A stretch of 64,000 nucleotides of DNA from Methyloversatilis thermotolerans. Lineage in GTDB: Bacteria > Pseudomonadota > Gammaproteobacteria > Burkholderiales > Rhodocyclaceae. Positions within the stretch are counted from its first letter, which is position 1. Every line of letters begins with the position of its first letter. Location of the stretch: NCBI RefSeq assembly GCF_000372885.1, contig NZ_KB889967.1, positions 4,032,060 to 4,096,059 on the forward strand, read 5' to 3'. The notes beneath the pieces are model-generated. The model saw nothing but the letters and a program-made list of their open reading frames with translations, had not been told where the DNA came from and did no database searches. A program made the translations under genes and the position numbers. Shown piece after piece: positions 51,905-61,239 of this stretch.

Positions 51905-52876
51905 GTGCGGGCGGCGCCACAGCTTCCACAGGTCGCGGCGTTCGGTGGTGCAGGCGAGCACGCCGTCGTCGCCGCTCAGCGTGACGGTGACCGACTGCAC
52001 ATCGCCGCGCCGCAATGCCTGCAATGCCGGGGCGATCCAGCGCGCATCGAGCGCCTCCACCGCGCGCGTCCACGCGTCCGCATCGAGATACAGCGCGGGG
52101 GGCAGCGCATCCTGCAGCAGCACCATATTGCCCTCCTGCAGCGCCACGTCCGGTCGTTCCGGCAGCGGCGCGGCGCGCAAGCCGGCGGCCATGGCGAGGC
52201 CATGTGCCAGCGCATCGTCCGCCCACAGTTGCAGGCAGGGTGCCGCCGCGCTGACCGGCAGCGCACCCGCGCCCCAGAACCACAGGCTGTTGATGGTCGG
52301 GCGGCCGGCTTCTTCGCGCTCGACATTGACCGGATGGCCGTGCAACAGCATCTGGGTTTCGTTCATCCACTGTCTGAGCCGGGGCGCATCGCGTCCGCCG
52401 GGCATGGATGCATCGAGCTTGCGCCCGAGCGCGGCGCCGGGGGGCACCGTGTCCACTTCCATCGGTTCAAGCAGCGCAAGATGGCCATGGCCGCCGGCCG
52501 GCAGATGCAGCCAGCCCACGCTGGCGAAATGCGCATTCCACGATGCGGCGAGCGCGCTCGCCTCCTGCGCGTCAGGCGCCACGTCCGGCCGGTCCGTGAG
52601 CATGAGCGCGTCGCGCGCGAAGCGCAGATGGAGGGCGTCGGCAGCGAGCCAGCAGCGACGATCCGGCTCTTCGCCCAGACCCGCGCGGCGCAGCGCGGCC
52701 AGTGGAGCCGCATCGTCCAGCCCGAAAAGTCCTGCCAGCAGCGCTTCCGGTGCCCGCGCAGCGCGGCGCGAACGCGTGCCGCGGCCCAGCAGCAGCGCCA
52801 GCGCGGGCGTGCGTGGAGGAGGGATCGTCGAGGAGGACGGCCAGAGCAGGCCGGGCAGGACCAGATGCAGGGACAT
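51863..52876 (-). CDS. RpfE-type regulatory protein / phosphoglycerate-mutase-like
   Basis: A 337-residue protein of the family often annotated as RpfE-type regulatory protein or cofactor-independent phosphoglycerate mutase-like, encoded next to recJ in Xanthomonas and many betaproteobacteria. The diagnostic segment is TINSLWFWGAG near residue 195, preceded by LRQWMNETQMLLH. The catalytic residues of genuine phosphoglycerate mutases are not obvious, so the biochemical role is unclear. The last dozen residues are encoded by a heptamer repeat. A TAGAAT box ends 6 nt before the ATG and no Shine-Dalgarno is present, suggesting a leaderless message. It is divergent from lolC. Confidence 0.75.
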   Translation of the reverse strand: MSLHLVLPGLLWPSSSTIPPPRTPALALLLGRGTRSRRAARAPEALLAGLFGLDDAAPLAALRRAGLGEEPDRRCWLAADALHLRFARDALMLTDRPDVAPDAQEASALAASWNAHFASVGWLHLPAGGHGHLALLEPMEVDTVPPGAALGRKLDASMPGGRDAPRLRQWMNETQMLLHGHPVNVEREEAGRPTINSLWFWGAGALPVSAAAPCLQLWADDALAHGLAMAAGLRAAPLPERPDVALQEGNMVLLQDALPPALYLDADAWTRAVEALDARWIAPALQALRRGDVQSVTVTLSGDDGVLACTTERRDLWKLWRRPHPLAPGPWPLASSL

Positions 52877-52882
52877 GCGCGG

Positions 52883-52910
52883 ATTCTAAGTTGCAGGCGT
52901 CAGGATGCAA
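52883..52910 (-). promoter_or_regulatory. candidate promoter for a leaderless RpfE-type gene
   Basis: On the minus strand, TTGCAT (52905-52910), a 16-nt spacer, then TAGAAT (52883-52888) ends 6 nt before the ATG at 52876, so transcription would start on the A of the start codon. Confidence 0.5.
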
Positions 52911-53035
52911 GCTTCAACGCGCCTGGACAGCAGGCGGGGAAGGCGGGCAGGGAGCGGAACCGGGGCAGAGGCGTCCACGGCATGTTGCGCCCGGTGTCGT
53001 GTTTCTTGCCACTTGTCTCTTACACTGCCGTCCCC

Positions 53036-54280
53036 ATGAACTACGAAATCCTGCTCGGCCTGCGCTATGTGCGGGCCAAACGGCGAAATGGATTCATTTC
53101 CTTCATTTCGCTCATTTCCACGCTCGGGCTGGCGCTCGGTGTCGCGGCACTGATCACCGTGCTGTCCGTGATGAACGGCTTCCAGAAGGAATTGCGCACG
53201 CGCATCCTCGGCGTGGCATCGCACATCCAGATCACTGGCTGGGACAACGAACTGACGGGCTGGCAGCAGGTGGCCGACGCGGCGCTGAAGAATCCGGACG
53301 TGAAGGCGGCAGCACCCTATGTCAGCGAACAGGCCATGCTGTCCTTCGACCAGACGGTGCGCGGCGCCATGGTGCGCGGCGTGCTGCCCGCAGCCGAGGA
53401 TCAGGTGGCCGATTTCGCGCAGCACATGCGCGCCGGCCGGCTCACCGACCTGCAGCCGGGCGGATTCGGCATCGTGCTGGGCATCGAACTGGCGCGCGCG
53501 CTGCAGGTGAGGCCGGGCGACAAGGTGACGCTGATCGCGCCACAGGGACTGGTGACCCCGGCCGCCGTGCTGCCGCGACTCAAGCAGTTCACCGTTGTCG
53601 GCGTGTTCGAGGCCGGCCATTACGAGTACGACGCCAGCCTGGCGCTGATCCACATGCAGGACGCGCAGGCGCTGTACCGCATGGAGGATCGCGTGTCCGG
53701 CGTGCGTCTGCGCGTGACCGATCTGTTCGACGCGCCGCGCGTGGCGCGCGCGCTGCAGGACGCCTTCGCCGGCCAGGATCTGCTGGTGGGCGACTGGACC
53801 CGCCAGCACGCGAATTTTTTCCGCGCGGTGGCGATCGAGAAGAACATGATGTTCATCATCCTGTCCCTCATCGTCGCGGTGGCGGCGTTCAACATCGTGT
53901 CCATGCTCATCATGGTGGTGACCGACAAGCAGGCCGACATCGCCATCCTGCGCACGCTGGGCGCCAGCCCGGCCAGCATGATGAAGGTATTCGTGGTGCA
54001 GGGCGCGGTGATCGGCGGCTTCGGCCTGCTGCTGGGGGTGGCGGGCGGTCTGCTGCTGGCGGGCAATCTGGACGTGGTGGTGCCGGCGATAGAGAAGATC
54101 GCCGGCGTGTCGCTGTGGTCGTCCGAGGTGTATTTCATTCCCGAACTGCCGTCGGAAATCCTGCTGTCCGACGTGATCACGGTCACCGTGATGGGCGGCC
54201 TGCTCACCTTGCTGGCCACGCTCTACCCGAGCTGGCGCGCTTCGCGCGTGCAGCCGGCGGAGGCGCTGCGCTATGAGTGA
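53036..54280 (+). CDS. lolC: lipoprotein-releasing ABC transporter permease (LolC/LolE)
   Basis: A 414-residue inner-membrane permease that extracts lipoproteins for LolA. It has the expected four helices: one near residues 20-45, and three near 270-400 that include the FtsX-like region. The N-terminal [18 protein letters not shown] and VLSVMNGF near 41-48 are typical. [11 protein letters not shown] near 313 is the coupling region. Only one permease gene is present, so it may work as a homodimer (LolF type). There is no ribosome-binding site; TACACT ends 9 nt before the ATG. It overlaps lolD by 8 nt. Confidence 0.92.
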   Translation: MNYEILLGLRYVRAKRRNGFISFISLISTLGLALGVAALITVLSVMNGFQKELRTRILGVASHIQITGWDNELTGWQQVADAALKNPDVKAAAPYVSEQAMLSFDQTVRGAMVRGVLPAAEDQVADFAQHMRAGRLTDLQPGGFGIVLGIELARALQVRPGDKVTLIAPQGLVTPAAVLPRLKQFTVVGVFEAGHYEYDASLALIHMQDAQALYRMEDRVSGVRLRVTDLFDAPRVARALQDAFAGQDLLVGDWTRQHANFFRAVAIEKNMMFIILSLIVAVAAFNIVSMLIMVVTDKQADIAILRTLGASPASMMKVFVVQGAVIGGFGLLLGVAGGLLLAGNLDVVVPAIEKIAGVSLWSSEVYFIPELPSEILLSDVITVTVMGGLLTLLATLYPSWRASRVQPAEALRYE

Positions 54281-54983
54281 CATCGTGCTGAGCTGCCGCG
54301 CCCTGGGCAAGGTATTCCATCAGGGCAAGGTCGAGGTGCCGGTGCTGCGCGGCATAGACCTGGACGTTGCGCGCGGCGAGCGCGTTGCGGTGGTCGGCGC
54401 CAGCGGATCCGGCAAGAGCACGCTGCTGCATCTGCTCGGCGGCCTGGATGTGCCGAGCACCGGCAGCGTGTCGCTGCTCGGCCAGGACTATTCCACGCTC
54501 GGCGAGGCCGCGCGCGGCGAACTGCGCAATCGCGCGCTGGGCTTCGTCTACCAGTTCCATCATCTGCTGGCCGAGTTTTCCGCGCTGGACAATGTCGCGA
54601 TGCCGCTGCTGATCCGCCGCCAGAGCCGCGACCAGGCGCGCACGGCGGCGGCGGCCATGCTGAGCGAAGTCGGGCTGGCGCACCGGGTGGAACATCAGCC
54701 GGGCGAACTGTCGGGCGGCGAACGCCAGCGCGTGGCCATCGCGCGCGCGCTGGTGACGCAACCGGCCTGCGTGCTCGCCGACGAACCCACCGGCAACCTG
54801 GATAGCCGTACCGCCGATGCGGTATTCGAGCTCATGCTGCAGTTGAGCCGCTCGCGCGGCACCAGCTTCGTCATCGTCACCCATGACGAGAGGCTGGCGG
54901 CGCGTACCGATCGCATCGTGCGCCTGGCCGATGGCAGCGTGAGCGCGGCGCGCGATCCAGTGTCAGCAGACCCGGGGGCCTGA
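54273..54983 (+). CDS. lolD: lipoprotein-releasing ABC transporter ATP-binding protein LolD
   Basis: A 236-residue ATPase that powers lipoprotein extraction. Walker [10 protein letters not shown] spans 42-50, the ABC signature [14 protein letters not shown] lies near 146-159, Walker [12 protein letters not shown] near 169-179, and VTHD near 206. The Q-loop is [12 protein letters not shown]. It overlaps lolC by 8 nt and is adjacent, end to end, to the convergent protease gene. Confidence 0.95.
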   Translation: MSDIVLSCRALGKVFHQGKVEVPVLRGIDLDVARGERVAVVGASGSGKSTLLHLLGGLDVPSTGSVSLLGQDYSTLGEAARGELRNRALGFVYQFHHLLAEFSALDNVAMPLLIRRQSRDQARTAAAAMLSEVGLAHRVEHQPGELSGGERQRVAIARALVTQPACVLADEPTGNLDSRTADAVFELMLQLSRSRGTSFVIVTHDERLAARTDRIVRLADGSVSAARDPVSADPGA

Positions 54984-56045
54984 TCAGCGCGCGCCGCCAG
55001 CGTCGGCGCGCCGCGTGGCGTCGCCGTCCAGCGAACGGATGTCCGCGCCCAGCGCGCGGGCCCGCGTGATCAGCGCGCGCGCCTCCGGCGTGTCCAGCCG
55101 CACGCCATAGGCGGCATACGGAAAATCGCTGAGCGGGCCGGGGCTGTCATTGAAGAAGGTCCATTGCTTGTTCTTGCGGTAGAAGGTTTCGACGAAACTG
55201 GTGAGCGCGAACACGCCGCGCCGGCCATCGCGATCGGTCACGATCCACGGGCCACCGGAATCGCCGCGCGTCGGCATGGGCAGGGCGACGCGATACTGTC
55301 CGTCCTCGACCCGATTGACCGCGAGCAGGGCCCAGGCCGGCTCGACCACCGCGTGCTTGGCTTCGAACTGGGCACGGAACTGCAGGTGCAACAGCGGATC
55401 CAGCGTTTCGTACTGCTGTGGCACGAAGCGGTAGAAATCGTCGCTCGCGGCAAGCAGGGGCTTTACCGCGCAGCGCGGCTGGCGCAGCGGCTTGTCGGTA
55501 TAGCCGCGCCCGTAGCCGCACAGCATGGCCCGGTCGTCGTCGACGTGGTCGGCCAGCGGCATCAGACCCAGTTCGTCCGGCGCGTCGCCATCGAACACCA
55601 GTACCGCGACATCGCGCGCCAGATTGGCGTCGACGTCCTCGAAGCGGCGGTACACCGCATGACGCAATGGCGGCAGCACCGTGGCGCCACCCTGCAGGCG
55701 GAGCACCGGCAGTCCGTTGCCCGGATCCAGTCGCGCGTCGCGCAGGCAATGCGCGGCGGTCAGAACGGTCAGCGGCGCGCGGCCGACCACCACCGCACTG
55801 CATTCGTTGCGCCCGGATACGATGCCGCGCGTCGAGCCGTGCCAGATCCATTGTTCGACCACCAGTTCCACCGTGGCCACGGCCACCGACGGTGTCGGTT
55901 CGCCGTGGATCAGCGCCTGCGCGGCGGCCGGCAGCAGGCCGGAGACGATGGCGCAGGCCTGGGCCCACCTTGCCGCTGGCCGGCTGCGCTGGCGCAACCG
56001 GGCGGCGCGGGCCGCGACGGACGGTTGGTCGTGCTTTCGCTTCAC
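54984..56045 (-). CDS. trypsin-like serine protease
   Basis: A 353-residue S1-family protease. The catalytic triad is in place: His99 in LTAAHC, Asp145 in ARDVAVLVFD, and Ser263 in TRGDSGGPW. The N-terminus has a long basic region and a hydrophobic segment ending in AQA (about residue 44), most likely a signal peptide. Cysteine spacing suggests disulfides typical of secreted trypsins. The gene ends 1 nt after the lolD stop codon. Confidence 0.88.
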   Translation of the reverse strand: MKRKHDQPSVAARAARLRQRSRPAARWAQACAIVSGLLPAAAQALIHGEPTPSVAVATVELVVEQWIWHGSTRGIVSGRNECSAVVVGRAPLTVLTAAHCLRDARLDPGNGLPVLRLQGGATVLPPLRHAVYRRFEDVDANLARDVAVLVFDGDAPDELGLMPLADHVDDDRAMLCGYGRGYTDKPLRQPRCAVKPLLAASDDFYRFVPQQYETLDPLLHLQFRAQFEAKHAVVEPAWALLAVNRVEDGQYRVALPMPTRGDSGGPWIVTDRDGRRGVFALTSFVETFYRKNKQWTFFNDSPGPLSDFPYAAYGVRLDTPEARALITRARALGADIRSLDGDATRRADAGGAR

Positions 56046-56157
56046 CCGGACGATCCTCCCTGTTGTCCCCGGCCGATGACCGATGGCCGGGGTTCGCTGC
56101 GCATTCAGACCCGTGTTGCGGCGGTCGAGTGCCGGGAAAAGCGCCCGAGTTGCATCG

Positions 56158-56721
56158 TCACCCCAGGCCTCGCCGACGCGCGCGCTGTCGCCAGGCGCGC
56201 ACCAGATGCCAGCGCCAGGCCACGCGCACCATCACGTAGCCGGCAAGTGCCAGCGTCACGGCGAGCAGCGGCAGTCCTATCAGCAGCGGTTCGCCGAGCG
56301 CGAGGAACCAGTCGACCATGGCCCGCAGCCAGCCGGAGACGCCGGCATCGTCCGCAATGTCCGGCGCATGGAAATGCGCGCCGGCCGGCAAGGTCATGCC
56401 GAACAGCGGCATCACCGCCCGTCCGAAAGCCCACGCCACCGCGTACAGCGGAACGATGGTGAGCGGATTGCTGTAGACCGTGAGGATGACCGCCAGCGGC
56501 AGGTTCACCCGGAACAGGACCGCCAGCAGCGCCGCGCCCAGCATCTGCATCGGACCGGGAATGAGACCGGCGAACAGGCCGATCGCCACGCCGCCGGCAC
56601 AACTGTGCCGGTTCAGGTGCCACAGGCGAGGGTGGCCCAGCCAGTCGGCAAAGGGGGCGAACAGGCGGTTGCGGCGCAGGCTTTCGCTGTCGGGCAGATG
56701 ACTTCGTATCAGCTTCTTCAT
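56158..56721 (-). CDS. DUF2062 membrane protein
   Basis: A 187-residue inner-membrane protein with about four hydrophobic segments. The motif AIGLFAGLIPGPMQML near residue 46 and the following NLPLAVILTVYSNPLTIVPLY are diagnostic of DUF2062. The function is unknown. The ATG at 56721 is chosen because the upstream in-frame extension is Cys/Arg-rich and unlike the family. It is divergent from comEC. Confidence 0.85.
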   Translation of the reverse strand: MKKLIRSHLPDSESLRRNRLFAPFADWLGHPRLWHLNRHSCAGGVAIGLFAGLIPGPMQMLGAALLAVLFRVNLPLAVILTVYSNPLTIVPLYAVAWAFGRAVMPLFGMTLPAGAHFHAPDIADDAGVSGWLRAMVDWFLALGEPLLIGLPLLAVTLALAGYVMVRVAWRWHLVRAWRQRARRRGLG

Positions 56722-56834
56722 CGATGGGTCGGAGGCGCGGCATGGAAGGCGACGCTGTGCCGCTACAGTAATCCAGTGTGGCACGCCCGGGCAGCGGACG
56801 GTCGCGGCAGGCAGACAGCGCCATGCCGGCATGG

Positions 56835-56864
56835 TTCGCCGACCGGCAATTCATTCGGCATAAT
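56835..56864 (+). promoter_or_regulatory. candidate promoter for a leaderless comEC
   Basis: CATAAT (56859-56864) ends 6 nt before the ATG at 56871, with a weak TTCGCC -35 (56835-56840) 18 nt further up. There is no Shine-Dalgarno sequence. Confidence 0.4.
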
Positions 56865-56870
56865 TGGCGC

Positions 56871-59258
56871 ATGTCTCCCCTGTCCGTCCTGGCGCTGGCC
56901 ATGCTCTGCGGCTGCTTCGCCGCATCGCGCATGCCCGCTCTGCCGCAACCGGCGCTGCTGCTTGCGGCGGCCTCGTGCGCCTGCCTTGCCGCACTGGCGC
57001 TGGCGCGATGGACGCCGTCCCTGCGGCCGCTGGCGACCTTTGCCGCACTGGTGGTCTGCGCCTGGGCCGGCGCGCTGTACTGGGGACATCTGCACGTGGC
57101 CGACCGCGTGCAGCCCGCGCTCGAAGGAGTGGACGTGGACGTGACTGGCATCGTGAGCAGCCTGCCCTTGCGCATCGAGCGCGGCCTGCGCTTCGAGTTC
57201 GATGTCGAGGCGGGCCCGGTCGGTGTGCCGCGCCGCATCGCGCTGAACTGGTATGACGGGGCGCGCGGCGAGCATGGCCAGCCGGGCAGCAGCGAAGCCT
57301 TTTCCCGTCCGCCGGTGCCGGCCGGCAGTCGCTGGCAGTTGCGGGTAAGACTGAAGCGGCCGCATGGCAACATGAATCCTCACGGCTTCGATTACGAAGG
57401 CTGGCTGTTCGCGCGCGGCATCGGCGCCACCGGCCATGTCCGCGCCACGGGTGCCGACCGCGCCGCGCAACGCATGCTGCAACGCGAGGCCGATGGCTGG
57501 GGCCCGGCCGTGCAGCGACTGCGCGAGCGGGTGCGCGAGCGCTTCGAGCGCGTGCTGGCGGAGGACGACGCTGCACTGCCATGGGCCGGAGTGCTGGTGG
57601 CGCTGGCCATCGGCGAACAGCGCGCCATATCGCCGGCACAGTGGGATCTGTTCGAACGCGCCGGGCTGACGCATCTGGTGTCGATCTCGGGTCTGCATGT
57701 CACCATGGTGGCGGCCCTGGTCGCCGCGCTCATCGGGGCTGGCTGGCGGCGGCTGCCGGCCCTGGCGCTGCGCTGTGCCGCGCAGCGCGCCGGGCTGATT
57801 GCCGGCCTGGTGGCGGCCACCGGCTACTGCGTACTGGCGGGCTTCGGCATTCCGGCGCAGCGCACGCTGGTCATGCTTGCCGTGGGCGTGCTCATGCTGT
57901 GGTCGGGACGGGGTGCCGCGGTGGTGGATGCGCTGGCGCTCGCCCTGTGCGCCGTGCTCGTGCTGCATCCGCTGGCGGTGATCGATGCCGGCTTCTGGCT
58001 GTCGTTCGGCGCGGTGGCGCTGCTGTTCCATGCGGCCTCCGGGGAAGCGGGCGAAGGCCAGGCACTGCACGCATGGCTGCGCGCGCAGGCGGCGATCACG
58101 CTCGGCCTTGCGCCGCTCACGCTGGCACTGTTCGGCCGCGTGTCGTTGCTCGCACCGCTGGCCAATCTGCTGGCCATTCCGGTCATCAGCCTTCTGGTCA
58201 CACCGCTGGTCCTGACGGCCATCGTGCTGCCGCTGGACCTGCTGCTGTACGCCGCGCATGCACTCACCTCCGGTCTGATGGCCGTGATGAGCTGGCTGAC
58301 CGCGCCGGACTGGAGCTTGTGGCACAGCCCCGCGCCCTCCGCGCTTGCGGTGGCGTGCGGACTGATCGGCGCCGTCTGCGCGCTGGCGCCGCCGGGCTGG
58401 CCGGGGCGCGTGCTGGCGCTGCCGCTCATGCTGCCACTGCTGTGGCCGCCGGTGGATAGGCCGCAGCCGGGCGATATGCGCGTGACCGTGCTCGATGTCG
58501 GTCAGGGGCTGGCGGTGCATGTGCAGGGCGCGCGTACCGACCTGCTGTTCGACACCGGACCGCGCTATGGCGCCGAGGCCGATGCCGGCGAACGCCTGGT
58601 GTTGCCCTATTTGCGCGCGATGGGCGTGTCCGCGCTCGATGTCATGATGGTGAGTCACGCCGACAGCGATCATGCCGGCGGCGCGGCGTCGCTGCTGGCG
58701 GGATTGCCGGTGCGTCGTCTGCTGTCCTCGGTGCCGCCGGGCGACGTGTTGCGTCTGGCGCGACCCGATGGCGAAACCTGTGCGGCAGGGCAGCGCTGGC
58801 AGGCGGACGGGCTGACCTTTTCGGTGCTGCATCCGCCGCCGGGGGCGGTCGAACGCGGCGGGCAGTCGAGCAACGCGCTGTCCTGCGTGCTGCGCGTCGA
58901 CTCGGCGCATGGCAGCGTGCTCATCACCGGCGACCTGCTGGCACAGGGCGAGACGTCCCTGGTCGACGCCGGTGCGGCGCTGGCGAGCGATGTGCTTGTC
59001 AGTCCGCACCACGGCAGCCGCACGTCCTCCTCGCCCGCTTTCGTTTCCGCCGTCGCCGCGCGCGAGGTGGTGCACACTGCGGGCTATCGCAACCGCTTCG
59101 GCCATCCGCATCCGGCCGTCGTGGCGCGTTACGCGGGCGCCGGCGCGCTCCAGCGGCGCAGCGACCGCGACGGCGCGGTGCGTTACCTGTTCCGGCGCGA
59201 TGGGCTGGTGATCGAATCCAGTCGCGAGCGGGACCGGAGGTACTGGCATCATTTTTAG
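56871..59258 (+). CDS. comEC: DNA internalization competence protein ComEC/Rec2
   Basis: A 795-residue membrane channel that moves single-stranded DNA across the inner membrane during transformation. An N-terminal DUF4131-type region has three or four helices. The Competence domain follows, with LVSISGLHVTMVAALVAA near residue 267 and FGIPAQRTLVMLAV near 325. The C-terminal metallo-beta-lactamase-like domain has VLDVGQGLAVHVQ near 540, HADSDHAGG near 595 and SPHHGSRTSSS near 710. An in-frame GTG at 56778 would add 31 residues; the ATG at 56871 gives the family length. The stop codon is the first base of a heptamer repeat. Confidence 0.92.
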   Translation: MSPLSVLALAMLCGCFAASRMPALPQPALLLAAASCACLAALALARWTPSLRPLATFAALVVCAWAGALYWGHLHVADRVQPALEGVDVDVTGIVSSLPLRIERGLRFEFDVEAGPVGVPRRIALNWYDGARGEHGQPGSSEAFSRPPVPAGSRWQLRVRLKRPHGNMNPHGFDYEGWLFARGIGATGHVRATGADRAAQRMLQREADGWGPAVQRLRERVRERFERVLAEDDAALPWAGVLVALAIGEQRAISPAQWDLFERAGLTHLVSISGLHVTMVAALVAALIGAGWRRLPALALRCAAQRAGLIAGLVAATGYCVLAGFGIPAQRTLVMLAVGVLMLWSGRGAAVVDALALALCAVLVLHPLAVIDAGFWLSFGAVALLFHAASGEAGEGQALHAWLRAQAAITLGLAPLTLALFGRVSLLAPLANLLAIPVISLLVTPLVLTAIVLPLDLLLYAAHALTSGLMAVMSWLTAPDWSLWHSPAPSALAVACGLIGAVCALAPPGWPGRVLALPLMLPLLWPPVDRPQPGDMRVTVLDVGQGLAVHVQGARTDLLFDTGPRYGAEADAGERLVLPYLRAMGVSALDVMMVSHADSDHAGGAASLLAGLPVRRLLSSVPPGDVLRLARPDGETCAAGQRWQADGLTFSVLHPPPGAVERGGQSSNALSCVLRVDSAHGSVLITGDLLAQGETSLVDAGAALASDVLVSPHHGSRTSSSPAFVSAVAAREVVHTAGYRNRFGHPHPAVVARYAGAGALQRRSDRDGAVRYLFRRDGLVIESSRERDRRYWHHF

Positions 59259-59324
59259 GGGCTCGGGGCTCGGGGCTCGGGGCTCGGGGCTCGGGGCTCG
59301 GGGCTCGGGGCTCGGGGCCAGGGG
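59258..59324. repeat. heptanucleotide tandem repeat after comEC
   Basis: Eight exact copies of GGGGCTC (59258-59313) and one GGGGCCA variant (59314-59320), followed by GGGG. The array starts in the comEC stop codon and ends 22 nt before the hydrolase start. The variant unit equals the unit of the array near recJ. Confidence 0.95.
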
Positions 59325-59345
59325 CGGCGGTGTTCGAGGGGGCGT

Positions 59346-60260
59346 GTGATGGGTGTGCTGAACGGTTTGAGGCGGTGGTTTTCGGGCGGGCGCGAGGTCG
59401 GGCCGCGTCTGGCGAGCGTGCAGTGCACGCATCCGGACGGCCTGCATCGCATGGCCTATGCCGAATGGGGCGATGCGCGCAATCCGCGCGTGCTGGTGTG
59501 CGTGCATGGCCTGACCCGGGTGGGGCGCGATTTCGATGCGCTGGCCGGTCATCTGGCGCGGCATTACCGGGTGATCTGTCCCGACGTGGTCGGTCGCGGC
59601 CGCAGCGACTGGCTGCCCGATGCCAGCGGCTATGCCGTGCCGCAGTATGTGGCGGACATGGTGACCCTGATCGCCCGTCTGGATGTCGAACAGGTGCATT
59701 GGGTCGGCACCTCGATGGGCGGGCTGATCGGGATGGCGCTGGCGGCGCTGCCGGATACGCCGATCGGACGGCTGGTGCTGAATGACGTCGGACCGGTCAT
59801 CACCGCTGCCAGTCTGCGGCGCATCGCGGACTATGTAGGCAAGGCGCCGCACTTTGCCAGCATTGAGGACGCGGAGCGCTATGTGCGCATGGTGAGCGCC
59901 CCTTTCGGTCCGCTCGACGATGCGCAATGGCGCCATCTGACCGTACACTGCACCCGCCCGCTGGCGGGCGGCGGATTCGAGATGGGCTATGACCCGGCCA
60001 TCGCGCGACCCATGCAGGGCATGCTGTTCGTCGGCGACATCGAACTGTGGCCGCTGTACGACGCGATACGCTGTCCCACGCTGTGCGTGCGCGGCGCCGA
60101 ATCCGATCTGCTCACGCGCGACACGCTGCAGCAGATGGCTCAGCGCGGCCCGCGTGCGCGCACGCTGGAGGTGCCTGGCGTCGGCCACGCGCCGATGTTC
60201 ATGGATCGCGCGCAGATCGAGCCGGTGGCCAGTTTCCTGATGGAAGACCGAATGCAATGA
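59346..60260 (+). CDS. alpha/beta hydrolase
   Basis: A 304-residue alpha/beta hydrolase. The nucleophile elbow GTSMGG has Ser123, the oxyanion loop VCVHGLTRVGRDF is near 51-63, the acid is probably Asp in GAESDLLT near 255, and the catalytic His lies in GVGHAPMF near 281. It resembles the methyl ester esterase and haloacetate-type branch, but the substrate is unclear. The GTG start is directly followed by ATG. It overlaps the next gene by 4 nt. Confidence 0.85.
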   Translation: MMGVLNGLRRWFSGGREVGPRLASVQCTHPDGLHRMAYAEWGDARNPRVLVCVHGLTRVGRDFDALAGHLARHYRVICPDVVGRGRSDWLPDASGYAVPQYVADMVTLIARLDVEQVHWVGTSMGGLIGMALAALPDTPIGRLVLNDVGPVITAASLRRIADYVGKAPHFASIEDAERYVRMVSAPFGPLDDAQWRHLTVHCTRPLAGGGFEMGYDPAIARPMQGMLFVGDIELWPLYDAIRCPTLCVRGAESDLLTRDTLQQMAQRGPRARTLEVPGVGHAPMFMDRAQIEPVASFLMEDRMQ

Positions 60261-60808
60261 ACACGGAAGACGTTGTCGCGGCAATGCGCGACTGGCTGGA
60301 AAAGGCGGTGATCGGACTCAATCTGTGTCCGTTCGCCAAGGCGGTGTATGTGAAGGAACAGGTGCGCTATGTCGTGAGCGAGGCAAAGCACCTGGATGGC
60401 TTTCTGGAGGACATCGACCGCGAGATCGATCTGCTCGCCGCCGCCGACCCGCAGCAGATCGATACCACCCTCATCATGCACCCGACGCTGCTCGAGGATT
60501 TTCTCGATTTCAACGATTTCCTCGACATCGTGGACGAGGCGGTGACCGAACACGGGCTGGAAGGCGTGATCCAGGTGGCGGCTTTCCATCCGCGCTGGCA
60601 GTTTGCCGACACCGAGCCGGACGACATCGGCAATTACACCAACCGCGCGCCGTTCCCGACCATACACCTTCTGCGCGAAGCCAGTGTCGAGCGTGCGGTC
60701 GAGGCCTTTCCCGAGACGGAAACCATTTACGAGCGCAATATCGCCACGCTGGAAAGGATAGGGCTGGAGGGCTGGCGCGCGCTCGGTTTGCCGGATGGCC
60801 GTCGTTGA
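60257..60808 (+). CDS. DUF1415 protein
   Basis: A 183-residue soluble protein of the DUF1415 family, identified by VIGLNLCPFAKAVY near residue 18, HPTLLEDFLDFNDFLD near 75, and FHPRWQFADTEPDDIGNYTNRAPFP-type residues near 115. Function is unknown. The ATG overlaps the stop codon of the hydrolase gene, so both are coupled. The downstream 15-bp repeat array starts 33 nt after its stop codon. Confidence 0.88.
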   Translation: MNTEDVVAAMRDWLEKAVIGLNLCPFAKAVYVKEQVRYVVSEAKHLDGFLEDIDREIDLLAAADPQQIDTTLIMHPTLLEDFLDFNDFLDIVDEAVTEHGLEGVIQVAAFHPRWQFADTEPDDIGNYTNRAPFPTIHLLREASVERAVEAFPETETIYERNIATLERIGLEGWRALGLPDGRR

Positions 60809-60840
60809 AGCGGTGGTCCGCTTGCCGGCAGGTGCGGACC

Positions 60841-60909
60841 GGTCAGTCGCGCATCGGTCAGTCGCGGACAGGTCAGTCGCGAACGGGTCAGTCGCGAACG
60901 GGTCAGTCG
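60841..60909. repeat. 15-bp tandem repeat between convergent genes
   Basis: Four full units and a partial fifth of GGTCAGTCGCGAACG. The third and fourth units are identical; the first two vary in their last bases. The array covers the stop codon of the minus-strand gene at 60903. Confidence 0.9.
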
Positions 60910-61175
60910 AATTCCGATTCGGCATCCAGAGCCGCGCAGATGGCCGACCAGTCACAGGTCTGGTGATGCACGCCCTGCGCCGTCTGCACGTCGAGCGACA
61001 ACTGGCGCCGGTCCGCGCTCAGCACGCCGGTGCCGTGCAGCGGCGCCGCGTCGGGATGGTCCGGATCGAGCACCACCACCTTCATCGGCCGGCCGGGCAC
61101 GGCGGCCTCGAGGCGCAGGCGGTTGGAGTGATTCGCGAGGTCGATGACATAGCCGGCCGTACACGCATTGATCAT
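60903..61175 (-). CDS. small hypothetical protein
   Basis: A 90-residue soluble protein with no recognised domain. It has a good GGAGGGT ribosome-binding site upstream of the ATG, three cysteines (residues 5, 74 and 80) and an Asp/Pro-rich middle. Its last codon and stop lie in the 15-bp tandem repeat. It is divergent from the pseudouridine synthase gene. Confidence 0.6.
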   Translation of the reverse strand: MINACTAGYVIDLANHSNRLRLEAAVPGRPMKVVVLDPDHPDAAPLHGTGVLSADRRQLSLDVQTAQGVHHQTCDWSAICAALDAESEFD

Positions 61176-61239
61176 GACTGGACCCTCCGGTGTTCACGCG
61201 TGATTCCACTGTAGCACTCTTGATCGCGAAGGCGTCGGC

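Noticed and set aside
56763-60284. A 1173-residue minus-strand open frame across comEC and the hydrolase gene
   Set aside because: It runs through three well-supported plus-strand genes and a tandem repeat, and its translation is rich in His/Gln/Arg as expected for the shadow frame.
59258-60909. CRISPR-like repeats
   Set aside because: The 7-bp and 15-bp units are direct tandem repeats without spacers, and there are no cas genes.
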